Below are positions 7,771-14,422 of a stretch of DNA of 14,450 nucleotides, piece by piece. Position 1 is the first letter of the stretch; every line of letters begins with the position of its first letter. The notes beneath the pieces were generated by a model. It was given only the letters and a program-made list of their open reading frames with translations, was not told the origin of the DNA and made no database searches. The translations under genes and the position numbers were made by a program. This DNA is from Hodarchaeum sp048939725 (lineage in GTDB: Archaea; Asgardarchaeota; Heimdallarchaeia; Hodarchaeales; Hodarchaeaceae), in NCBI GenBank assembly GCA_048939725.1, contig JBHLPG010000086.1:1-14450 (forward strand). Reading direction: 5' to 3'.

Positions 7771-8811
7771 ATGTCAATTAAAACTAATATCACCAAAATG
7801 TTAGGAATTAAGCATCCGATAGTAGCAGCTCCAATGGCTCCTTTCCACACAACTGAGCTGACGATTGCTGTTTCTGAAGCGGGGGGATTAGGTGTATTAT
7901 CTCAAATTGGTCTCTTAGATGAAAATAAAAATCCTATTGATGTAATGGAAGAGAATATGAAACATGTAGTTGAGCATACAGACAAACCATTTGGTTTTAA
8001 TATCCGAACTTCTAGATTAGAACCCTTTGCATCTGCTTTATGTAGAGAGATTCCTGAGTTCATTCTAAATAACCAGAAAATTCGAGAGCAGTGTATATAT
8101 GCTTTAACCAGTGCAGGATCAGCAAAACCACTTCCAAGTTCTAAATCGTTTCAAAAATTAAAAAAGAACTCCCAGATTCAGCATTTTCATGTTGCTCCAG
8201 CACTATGGTTGGCTGAGAAATGTGTGACTGCAGGAGTAGATGGATTAGTGGTTACAGGGAATGAGGGAGGTGGACACCAATCATATGAGAAAGTGAGTAC
8301 CTTGGTGCTACTTCAGCAGGTACAGCAGAAATTTCCAAATATCCCGCGAATTGCCTGTGGTGGATTTGCAACGGGTGAGGGATTAGCTGCCGCATTATCC
8401 CTTGGAGCGGGTGCAATAGCCATGGGATCCCGATTTATCGCTTCACGAGAATGTGAATTTCATCCTACGTATAAAAACGTCATTCCACCTGCTAAGGCGC
8501 AAGATACTATACTAGTCACGGGGATATTAGGGCCTATTCGCCTTTGGAAGAATAAATATAGTCTCCATCACGATTTAATTGCTGATCGAGAAGAAAAGTT
8601 AGTTGAAGAAGCAAGAATGGCTACTGAAGAATTAGCATCAGCAGCACGGGCATATGACCTAGCTTACCAAGGGAATGTGGACGATGGGGCAGTATTACTC
8701 GGTCAATCGATCGGTCTGATTAATAACATTGAAAGTGTGTCAGGGATTATTGATAGGATAGTGAAAGATGCTCAAAAAGCGATTAACAATATAAATACCT
8801 TACTTAAATGA
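7771..8811 (+). CDS. Nitronate monooxygenase / 2-nitropropane dioxygenase-family FMN protein
   Basis: A 346-residue TIM-barrel flavoprotein of the nitronate monooxygenase family, which also includes FabK-type enoyl-ACP reductases. The N-terminus has the usual LGIKHPIVAAPMA (11-23) and SEAGGLGVLS (35-44). The flavin-binding and active region has EGGGHQS (165-171), with His169 at the position of the family's catalytic His. ACGGFATGEG (195-204) and GAGAIAMGSRF (212-222) bind the FMN phosphate. Length is normal for the family. Reaction: probably oxygen-dependent oxidation of alkyl nitronates or flavin-dependent reduction of an enoyl substrate; sequence alone does not separate these. It lies 123 bp upstream of the GlnRS gene on the same strand, but a TATA-like element in between argues for separate transcripts. 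The divergent reductase may share control. ATG 7771 begins directly at the conserved N-terminus. Confidence 0.88.
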   Translation: MSIKTNITKMLGIKHPIVAAPMAPFHTTELTIAVSEAGGLGVLSQIGLLDENKNPIDVMEENMKHVVEHTDKPFGFNIRTSRLEPFASALCREIPEFILNNQKIREQCIYALTSAGSAKPLPSSKSFQKLKKNSQIQHFHVAPALWLAEKCVTAGVDGLVVTGNEGGGHQSYEKVSTLVLLQQVQQKFPNIPRIACGGFATGEGLAAALSLGAGAIAMGSRFIASRECEFHPTYKNVIPPAKAQDTILVTGILGPIRLWKNKYSLHHDLIADREEKLVEEARMATEELASAARAYDLAYQGNVDDGAVLLGQSIGLINNIESVSGIIDRIVKDAQKAINNINTLLK

Positions 8812-8848
8812 TTCAAAGATTATGGTTAGAACCAATGTATTTGAAGGA

Positions 8849-8854
8849 TTTATA
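8849..8854 (+). promoter_or_regulatory. Candidate TATA box for the GlnRS gene
   Basis: TTTATA in the context GGATTTATACAAAA, preceded by the purine-rich GAAGGA that could serve as a BRE. It lies about 80 bp before the GlnRS ATG. A weak GTGAT ribosome binding site (8924-8928) sits 6 nt before that ATG. Confidence 0.35.
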
Positions 8855-8934
8855 CAAAAAATGATCATAAAATTGGTTTAGATGTAATCTTTGTTAAGAT
8901 TCCAAAGAAACCTTCCTATTCATGTGATAGAATC

Positions 8935-10635
8935 ATGAATTCACTAAATACTGATCAAGATCATGCAGGAAAAGACTTTATTCGAAAAATGATTTCAGAG
9001 GATGTGAAAAACAACAAAAACAATGGTCGTGTTCACACCCGTTTTCCCCCTGAACCGAATGGTTGGCTTCATATTGGGCATGCAAAGTCAATTTATCTTA
9101 ATTTCAGCATTGCAGAGGAATTTAATGGATTATGTAATTTAAGATTTGATGATACAGATCCAGCGAAAGAAAGTATGGAGTATGTAGAAGCTATCAAAAA
9201 TGATGTGAAATGGCTTGGATTCGATTGGGAGGATAGGCTATACTTTGCTTCAGATTATTTTGATCAGTTATATCAATTCGCTATAGAACTGATAAAAGCT
9301 GGCAAGGCTTATGTTTGTGATTTGAGCGTTTCCGAAATGAAAGAACAGAGGGGAACCTCTGAGGAACCAGGGATCGAAAGTCCTTATCGAAATCGACCAG
9401 TAGAAGAGAGTCTTGACCTTTTTGAAAGAATGCGTGAAGGGGAGTTTGAAGATGGATCCCGAGTCCTCCGAGCTAAAATTGATATGACTTCTTCTAACAT
9501 GTTAATGCGGGATCCAATCATGTACAGGATAAAGAGAGAACCGCACTATAGAACTGGAGAAGAATGGGTTATCTATCCCAGTTATGACTATACACATGGT
9601 CAATCTGATGCAATCGAAGGAATCACACATTCACTCTGTTCATTAGAATTTGAGACCCATAGACCTCTTTATAATTGGTATCGAGATCAATTATTAGCAT
9701 TAAACTTACTCAAATACCGTCCAGAACAGACTGAATTTTCTCGACTGAATTTAACCTATACTGTTATGAGTAAACGGCGTTTGTTGGAATTGGTTGAAGG
9801 TGGACATGTTTCTGGATGGGATGATCCTCGTATGCCAACGCTCGCTGGGCTACGGCGACGTGGTATTCCCCCTGCAGCGATAAGAAACTTCTTGGCAAAA
9901 GTTGGAATTTCAAGAAGAGAGAATTATATTGATGTTGGTCTCTTAGAAGCATGTGTCCGGGAGGAATTAGATAAAGAGTGTAACCGTGTTATGGCTGTAC
10001 TACGTCCATTGAAAGTTGTTATTCTGAATTATCCCGAGGATACCATTGAAGAAATAGAGGCTCCGAATCATCCCAAAGATGCGAGTATGGGGACACGAAA
10101 AATACCATTTTCGCGTGTATTGTTTATAGAGCGTGATGACTTTCTGGAGGAACCTCCAAAAAGGTTTTATAGATTAGCACCTGGAAGGGAAGTTCGATTA
10201 CGATATGCATATTTCATTAAATGTGTTGATATTATTAAAGATGATCATACAGGTGAGATCAAAGAATTATATGTTACATATGATCCAGAAACTAAAGGAG
10301 GATTCGCTCCAGATGGACGAAAAGTAAAAGCTACTCTCCACTGGATTTCAGCAAGCCACGCAATCTCAGCAGAGGCACGTTTATATGATCGTCTTTTTAT
10401 TAAGGAGAATCCGATGGAAGATGAGGATTTCATTCAAAATCTCAATCCTGAGTCTTTAGATAATCTTATATGTTATGTAGAACCAAGTCTTGCAAATATG
10501 GCTTTAGGAGCAAGGGTTCAATTTGAACGATTAGGATATTACTGCCTAGATTCAATTGATTATTCCTCTGATCGACTCGTTTTCAATCGAATAATAACCC
10601 TACGCGACACTTGGGCTAAGCTGAAAAAAAATTAG
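8935..10635 (+). CDS. glnS: Glutaminyl-tRNA synthetase, bacterial type
   Basis: A 566-residue class I synthetase that joins glutamine to tRNA(Gln) using ATP. It aligns by eye with E. coli GlnRS (about 554 residues) along its whole length. RVHTRFPPEPNG (32-43) leads into HIGH (46-49), then RFDDTDP (70-76), YDYTHGQSDAIEGITHSLC (217-235), the KMSK-type loop VMSKRR (277-282) and WDDPRMPTLAGLRRRGI (295-311). The C-terminal anticodon-binding barrels contain CVREEL (340-345) and EVRLR, matching arginines that read the anticodon in E. coli. Cys235 in THSLCSLEF matches E. coli Cys229, a residue that excludes glutamate, so this is GlnRS and not GluRS. Most archaea lack GlnRS and use GatDE, so the gene was probably acquired from bacteria. 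It faces two tRNA-Gln genes located 20 bp downstream, which supports the substrate assignment. The protein looks complete, with catalytic motifs intact. Confidence 0.96.
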   Translation: MNSLNTDQDHAGKDFIRKMISEDVKNNKNNGRVHTRFPPEPNGWLHIGHAKSIYLNFSIAEEFNGLCNLRFDDTDPAKESMEYVEAIKNDVKWLGFDWEDRLYFASDYFDQLYQFAIELIKAGKAYVCDLSVSEMKEQRGTSEEPGIESPYRNRPVEESLDLFERMREGEFEDGSRVLRAKIDMTSSNMLMRDPIMYRIKREPHYRTGEEWVIYPSYDYTHGQSDAIEGITHSLCSLEFETHRPLYNWYRDQLLALNLLKYRPEQTEFSRLNLTYTVMSKRRLLELVEGGHVSGWDDPRMPTLAGLRRRGIPPAAIRNFLAKVGISRRENYIDVGLLEACVREELDKECNRVMAVLRPLKVVILNYPEDTIEEIEAPNHPKDASMGTRKIPFSRVLFIERDDFLEEPPKRFYRLAPGREVRLRYAYFIKCVDIIKDDHTGEIKELYVTYDPETKGGFAPDGRKVKATLHWISASHAISAEARLYDRLFIKENPMEDEDFIQNLNPESLDNLICYVEPSLANMALGARVQFERLGYYCLDSIDYSSDRLVFNRIITLRDTWAKLKKN

Positions 10636-10643
10636 CTACTCAC

Positions 10644-10651
10644 AAAAAAAA
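10644..10651 (-). terminator. Oligo-T terminator of tRNA-Gln(CTG)
   Basis: Eight T in a row on the minus strand begin 4 nt after the discriminator base of the tRNA gene, the usual arrangement for archaeal tRNA termination. The tract lies between the tRNA and the GlnRS stop codon. Confidence 0.6.
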
Positions 10652-10655
10652 TGAA

Positions 10656-10727
10656 CAGCCCCGCCCAGAATCGAACTGGGGTCATAGGATTCAGAGTCCT
10701 AGGTGATAACCTCTACACCACGGGGCT
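10656..10727 (-). tRNA. tRNA-Gln, anticodon CTG
   Basis: A complete 72-nt cloverleaf with no intron. The acceptor stem AGCCCCG pairs with CGGGGCT (A1-U72, G2-C71), and position 73 is G. The D arm begins at G10 and keeps G18-G19. The anticodon stem TAGGA/TCCTA encloses the loop CTCTGAA, giving anticodon CTG (10692-10694), which reads CAG. The T arm is CCCAG-TTCGATT-CTGGG. CCA is not encoded. A TATA-like CTATAATTAAAA (10751-10762) lies about 30 bp upstream. This tRNA should be the substrate of the neighbouring GlnRS. Its acceptor and T stems are identical to those of the second tRNA-Gln, suggesting tandem duplication. Confidence 0.97.
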
Positions 10728-10750
10728 CAATATGCATTTCAACATTTTCT

Positions 10751-10762
10751 TTTTAATTATAG
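10751..10762 (-). promoter_or_regulatory. Candidate TATA box of tRNA-Gln(CTG)
   Basis: The minus strand reads CTATAATTAAAA, centred about 30 bp before the 5' end of the mature tRNA, the distance expected for an archaeal box A. It lies in the 42-bp spacer between the two tRNA genes, so each tRNA may have its own promoter. Confidence 0.4.
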
Positions 10763-10769
10763 AAAAGAA

Positions 10770-10842
10770 CAGCCCCGCCCAGATTTGAACTGGGGTCGAG
10801 AGGGTCAAAGCCTCTTATGCTAGTCCACTACACCACGGGGCT
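10770..10842 (-). tRNA. tRNA-Gln, anticodon TTG
   Basis: A complete 73-nt cloverleaf with no intron. Acceptor stem AGCCCCG/CGGGGCT and discriminator G73 are the same as in the CTG isoacceptor. The anticodon stem AGAGG/CCTCT encloses the loop CTTTGAC, giving anticodon TTG (10806-10808), which reads CAA. The T arm is CCCAG-TTCAAAT-CTGGG. CCA is not encoded. The 3' flank begins GTTC, as in the first tRNA, again pointing to duplication. With the neighbouring tRNA this covers both glutamine codons. A TATA-like element lies about 30 bp upstream. Confidence 0.97.
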
Positions 10843-10865
10843 AGAATTTCCTTCTCTTTCTTTTC

Positions 10866-10877
10866 GATAATATACAC
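10866..10877 (-). promoter_or_regulatory. Candidate TATA box of tRNA-Gln(TTG)
   Basis: The minus strand reads GTGTATATTATC, about 25-35 bp before the mature 5' end. A second TATA-like string (GATATATAG, about 10889-10897) lies further upstream and is the weaker candidate by distance. Confidence 0.4.
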
Positions 10878-10974
10878 CCACAAAATTCTATATATCTGTT
10901 ACTTTCTAATTAAATCGCTCGGAATTTCCCTCTGTTGAAATTTTTTATGAGTCCAATAGATATGGGACGTTCAA

Positions 10975-12432
10975 TTATTCTTCAATTTCTTTAGGAATTA
11001 AAAATGAAAAAGTACTGCCTTTTCCCTCTCCTTCTGATTCCACCCATATTTTTCCCTGATGTAATTCGATAATTGATCTGGATATATAAAGTCCTAATCC
11101 AAGACCCTTTTCTTGAATCCTCGGAGTTTCTTTATCCTTATATAATTCAAATATTATTTTAGAATTTTCTGGTAGAACTCCTATACCTTCATCTTTGACT
11201 GAAATGATATACCCGTTCTTTGTATCACTTAATGTGACAATAATTTCTCCACTGTCCGAATATTTTACAGCATTCTCGATTAAGTTTCTGAGGACCTGGT
11301 GAATTCTGTGTGGATCAATCAATACAAAGGCTCTTTGCTTCTTTGTGGCAAACTTAATAATTAAATCGTTTTTTTCAACAAATTTTTCCATGTTTTTCAC
11401 AGAATGAGTAATTAAATCCCATAGATCGACTTTTCCTTTTTCTAATTCAAATAAACCTCTTCTCAAACGAGATAAATCGTAGCTTTTGTCAATTAGCTTT
11501 TCGATTCGACGATAATTTCTTTCAATGGCGGTGAAAATTTTCCTACGCTGTTCTTCGGTAAGTTCACCTTTTTCAATATACTGATGTAAGAGCTCGATGT
11601 TTCCCCACATGATAGATAATGGTGTTCGTATTTCGTGAGATGCAAAGTCCATTAATTGATTCTTAATTTCATCCAATTCTTTCATTTCTTCTAATTGGAA
11701 CTCAATAATCTGCCATGTGATATTTCTCAGATGTTTACGAGTGATAACGAGTATTAAAATGGTAACAGCCAACCCAATAGTGTTTAAGAATCCTCCAACT
11801 ATCAAGAAGTCCACTGTGTCTCCAACAGCCTTTATTGATTCCCCTGTTCCTCCTAGTAGGATAGCTAAAGCAAAGAAATGAAGATATTCTCTTCTAACAA
11901 GAGTTTTCTCTATGCTAGGAAAAAATTTGTCTTTATATTTTTGTAATAAACTGACAAAAACAAAAAAAATGATAATTGATTCAGCCAACAGAAAAAATGA
12001 AAAAAACCAGATATCAGTCAAGAATAGTTGGAATACGGATGCAAGGATCAATCTTCCTCTATCGCAGATCAAATATCTAAGCATTGAGAAAAACCCAAAA
12101 AATACACAAATTCCCACAATGATTTTTGTTATCAAGTCTTGGTTAGGGTAGTCAGTATCTAAAACAATAAATAAAAACAGGTAAATCAATATTGAAGTGA
12201 GTGCAACGATTGTTACAACACTTACTACAGTATTTAAGAGTTCTACTCCTTCTTGGCTATATAGAGAAATATACAAGTAATGTGTGAAATGATATCCAGA
12301 AATGGATAGGAAGAAGAGCAATAACACTTTATTTTTCTGTGTACGAAGATCATAGCTATCAAGAAGATAAAATAATCCCATAAAGAAGAATAATAAAGCT
12401 AAAATGGTATTGGTCACATATATAAATGACAA
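10975..12432 (-). CDS. Multi-pass membrane sensor histidine kinase
   Basis: A 485-residue sensor kinase. The N-terminal ~230 residues hold about seven hydrophobic helices (roughly 7-24, 35-57, 66-91, 102-122, 130-160, 183-195, 205-231) with short loops, so sensing is probably within or at the membrane. A short linker helix (235-258) leads into the HisKA domain with FASHEIRTPLS; the phosphorylated His is 266. The HATPase domain has the N box NLIENAVKYSD (383-393), DEGIG (414-418) and GLGLGLYISRSI (443-454). All catalytic motifs are intact. No response regulator is encoded nearby, so the kinase is an orphan here. The start is uncertain: TTG 12432 has no ribosome site at proper distance, whereas an in-frame ATT at 12453 sits 6 nt after AGGTGA and would add seven residues. 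The gene has a TATA-like element inside a perfect palindrome at 12499-12519. Confidence 0.92.
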   Translation of the reverse strand: MSFIYVTNTILALLFFFMGLFYLLDSYDLRTQKNKVLLLFFLSISGYHFTHYLYISLYSQEGVELLNTVVSVVTIVALTSILIYLFLFIVLDTDYPNQDLITKIIVGICVFFGFFSMLRYLICDRGRLILASVFQLFLTDIWFFSFFLLAESIIIFFVFVSLLQKYKDKFFPSIEKTLVRREYLHFFALAILLGGTGESIKAVGDTVDFLIVGGFLNTIGLAVTILILVITRKHLRNITWQIIEFQLEEMKELDEIKNQLMDFASHEIRTPLSIMWGNIELLHQYIEKGELTEEQRRKIFTAIERNYRRIEKLIDKSYDLSRLRRGLFELEKGKVDLWDLITHSVKNMEKFVEKNDLIIKFATKKQRAFVLIDPHRIHQVLRNLIENAVKYSDSGEIIVTLSDTKNGYIISVKDEGIGVLPENSKIIFELYKDKETPRIQEKGLGLGLYISRSIIELHQGKIWVESEGEGKGSTFSFLIPKEIEE

Positions 12433-12459
12433 ATAAAGATTGGTTAATGGAATACCATT

Positions 12460-12467
12460 TCACCTCT
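12460..12467 (-). promoter_or_regulatory. Shine-Dalgarno site upstream of the histidine kinase, placed for an ATT start
   Basis: The minus strand reads AGAGGTGA. The nearest ATG (12458) is only 1 nt away, out of frame, and stops after four codons. The in-frame ATT at 12453 is 6 nt away, while the in-frame TTG at 12432 is 27 nt away. The region repeats the layout of the reductase gene (AGGTGA-ATGGT-ATG), with ATT in place of ATG. Confidence 0.55.
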
Positions 12468-12498
12468 TTTCTCGACACTTGGATTTCGGGTATTCAAA

Positions 12499-12519
12499 TC
12501 ATATTATTTTATAATATGA
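12499..12519. promoter_or_regulatory. Perfect palindrome over the likely TATA box of the histidine kinase gene
   Basis: TCATATTAT-TTT-ATAATATGA: two 9-bp arms with a 3-nt spacer. On the minus strand its centre contains TTATAAAA, a good archaeal TATA box about 25 bp from a start site near 12483, leaving about 30 nt of leader with the AGGTGA motif. A dimeric regulator bound here would compete with TBP. The A/T-only composition leaves chance symmetry possible. Confidence 0.45.
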
Positions 12520-12621
12520 TGAAAGGCGGAGGACCCTCTTCATTCTAAATAAATAATGGCATAACAACATAACTAAACATATCTAGAGAAAACGTCCTCA
12601 GATTTACTGAATAACAAAAAT

Positions 12622-13752
12622 TTAAGAAACTGGTTTCCATAAAATACCAAGTTCTTCAGCTCTATCGCGAGCTAAGGCTAATTCATTGAAAGTTATCCCG
12701 CGATTGATCTCTGCATATTTATCACGATGCTTAAGAACTTGATGCATTGGCCGATATTGCCCCATAATGTTGACTAATGCATTTGGAACGTTTTTAGCAC
12801 ACCATTCTAAAATTGGATAACTATCTGCTTCCACTCGTCCAGGCATTACTAAGTGACGGATTACTATCTCACCAGATCCTTGATCGTGTGCCATTTTAAT
12901 ATTCCGAGTGATTACTTCCCAATAATTAGGAATTTTGGACATTCGTTTTGCAAAAGTATTGTCAGCATATTTTAAGTCTGGAAGCCAAAAATCCATAACC
13001 TCTAGTAAGAGCTTCATTCCTTCCTGACTCAGATACATGTTTGAGTTCCAAAGTTGACAGATGTTAACCTCGAACTCCTGAAGAGCGTGAAGAATCACAT
13101 GAAGGTTTGATGTAGGATCACCGCCTACCCAATTGATATTCCGAGCTCCTTCTCGTGCCAATGCCCCAGCAATAAGAGCAATCTGCTGGGGAGTTCGATC
13201 AACCCCATCAAGAATGTTTCCACTTTTTTTATCTCTCCATTCTTGACTAATAGAATAATTCTGACAGAATACACATTTAAAAGTGCATCCTGAAAAAAAG
13301 ATTGTTCCTGATGGGACTAATACAGTTTCCTCTCCCGTATGTAAAAAAGCGGAACTAACAATTGCTTCTTTTCCCACTTGACAAACACCAAGTTCGCCAG
13401 CGTCTCGATTTTTTTTGCATTTGCGCTCACAAAAACAACAGTCTTTAAGCATTTCATCTGCTAATTTTATCTTTAAATCAAGAAAGGATGGAGTTAATGT
13501 TGGGGGTATTTTGCTCGCGTGACCTCCTTCATCGTATTCAATAAGGATTTTATGAAATTTTTCAGCTATCCGTTCATGTTCTCGCCAAAGAACCTGTATA
13601 TCTGCCTGTAGGCTGATATCCAATGGAATAGACTTTACTAAGAGATACCGTGCTACTTTCTCTTCATGAATTAACTGGTAATATCGGTTTAGCCTCGTCA
13701 CAACTTCTGGAATTTTCCACACAGAAATAGAATCAGGTCGAGTTCGCCACAT
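12622..13752 (-). CDS. PflX-like (COG1313) radical SAM protein
   Basis: A 376-residue radical SAM protein. The [4Fe-4S] motif CTFKCVFC (Cys156, Cys160, Cys163) should bind the cluster that cleaves S-adenosylmethionine. Before it lies a second cysteine set, CCFCERKC (105-112) and Cys124 in GELGVC, typical of the PflX group, which probably holds another metal or cluster. Further group motifs are FFSGCTFKCVFCQNYSISQ (152-170), NINWVGGDPT (205-214), WLPDLKYAD (256-264), VIRHLVMPG (297-305) and NIMGQYRP (328-335). PflX proteins resemble pyruvate formate-lyase activases, but their substrate is unknown and no glycyl-radical enzyme gene is in view. The N-terminal 100 residues are an extra helical region I do not recognise. 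ATG 13752 is the only plausible start near the ORF beginning. The gene lies 69 bp downstream of the methyltransferase on the same strand. Confidence 0.86.
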   Translation of the reverse strand: MWRTRPDSISVWKIPEVVTRLNRYYQLIHEEKVARYLLVKSIPLDISLQADIQVLWREHERIAEKFHKILIEYDEGGHASKIPPTLTPSFLDLKIKLADEMLKDCCFCERKCKKNRDAGELGVCQVGKEAIVSSAFLHTGEETVLVPSGTIFFSGCTFKCVFCQNYSISQEWRDKKSGNILDGVDRTPQQIALIAGALAREGARNINWVGGDPTSNLHVILHALQEFEVNICQLWNSNMYLSQEGMKLLLEVMDFWLPDLKYADNTFAKRMSKIPNYWEVITRNIKMAHDQGSGEIVIRHLVMPGRVEADSYPILEWCAKNVPNALVNIMGQYRPMHQVLKHRDKYAEINRGITFNELALARDRAEELGILWKPVS

Positions 13753-13821
13753 CTTTCTCTATTAATCTTTGAAATTTGATGTATTAATGTATGTCTAAGA
13801 AACAAATCTCCATTTTATTTG

Positions 13822-14382
13822 TTACAAAAATAATAGATATCGTGGTACTCTTTTCATATATTCTTGATATTCTTCCCCATACTTTTTTAAGCAAGCTTGT
13901 TCCTGTGCAAGTATATGAAAGTGATTAAAAAGTCTTGAAAAACCAAAGAGATAAAAAAGAAACCATGATCCGACTGAAAAACAAGTACCAAAAAAAGCAA
14001 TTGAAAGCATTGTTTCCTGGGGGTTTCGCGAATATTTATAGAGACCTCGAGTTACTGGTTCATCTAGAGGAGTCTCTTTGAAGTTGATTACAGCGATAAC
14101 TTCCCCAACAATCCCCAGTACAAATAAAAATAATCCAAAATAGAATTCTAGTTTTCCAATCATGAGGGGAGTGAATATTAGAATAATCTGAAACATAAGA
14201 ACTATGAATTTTGATATGCTCGTGAGAATTTTTTGATACTTAGTGAAATTTGATCGATCTAATAAGCGAGAACGAACCTCCTTAGGCATAATTACTAATA
14301 TACTAGGTTGTATAATAGCTACGCTCAATATGAAGAGCCAACCACTAAAAAACGACAATTCCAGTTGGGGGAAGAACTCCAT
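13822..14382 (-). CDS. ICMT/PEMT-like integral membrane methyltransferase
   Basis: A 186-residue membrane protein with four to five hydrophobic segments (about 13-32, 54-76, 78-98, 123-149). The C-terminal half carries the pattern of the isoprenylcysteine carboxyl methyltransferase / phospholipid methyltransferase family: TRGLYKYSRNPQ (111-122, the usual G-Y-x-x-x-R-x-P element) and EQACLKKYGEEYQEYMKRVPR (161-181, the E-x-x-L-x-x-x-Y-G-x-x-Y-x-x-Y-x-x-x-V-P-R element that helps bind S-adenosylmethionine). The substrate is unknown: lipid, protein C-terminus or small thiol are all possible. The length is normal for the family. ATG 14382 is chosen because the conserved hydrophobic start follows directly. 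A TATA-like element and a perfect palindrome precede it. Confidence 0.82.
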   Translation of the reverse strand: MEFFPQLELSFFSGWLFILSVAIIQPSILVIMPKEVRSRLLDRSNFTKYQKILTSISKFIVLMFQIILIFTPLMIGKLEFYFGLFLFVLGIVGEVIAVINFKETPLDEPVTRGLYKYSRNPQETMLSIAFFGTCFSVGSWFLFYLFGFSRLFNHFHILAQEQACLKKYGEEYQEYMKRVPRYLLFL

Positions 14383-14385
14383 AAC

Positions 14386-14397
14386 AAACAGCTGTTT
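14386..14397. promoter_or_regulatory. 12-bp perfect palindrome, candidate operator before the methyltransferase
   Basis: AAACAGCTGTTT lies immediately before the ATG at 14382, and a further half-site (GCTGTTTT) follows at 14408-14415. It sits where the transcript should start if the TATA element at 14412-14422 is used, so a bound dimer could block transcription. The function is inferred. Confidence 0.35.
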
Positions 14398-14411
14398 TTC
14401 CTATCTGGCTG

Positions 14412-14422
14412 TTTTATAAATG
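14412..14422 (-). promoter_or_regulatory. Candidate TATA box of the methyltransferase gene
   Basis: The minus strand reads CATTTATAAAA, centred about 35 bp before the ATG, suggesting a start near 14391 and a very short leader. No Shine-Dalgarno site is visible, which fits near-leaderless translation. Confidence 0.45.

Noticed and set aside
8935..10635. Possibility that the synthetase is an archaeal GluRS
   Set aside because: Cys in THSLCSLEF, the HGQSDAIEGITHS stretch, the C-terminal barrels and the adjacent tRNA-Gln genes all indicate GlnRS; archaeal GluRS differs in these places.
5445..14382. Functional link between the small GTPase and the ICMT-like methyltransferase (prenyl-cysteine methylation)
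   Set aside because: The GTPase has no C-terminal cysteine and the genes are about 8 kb apart; the methyltransferase family has many other substrates.
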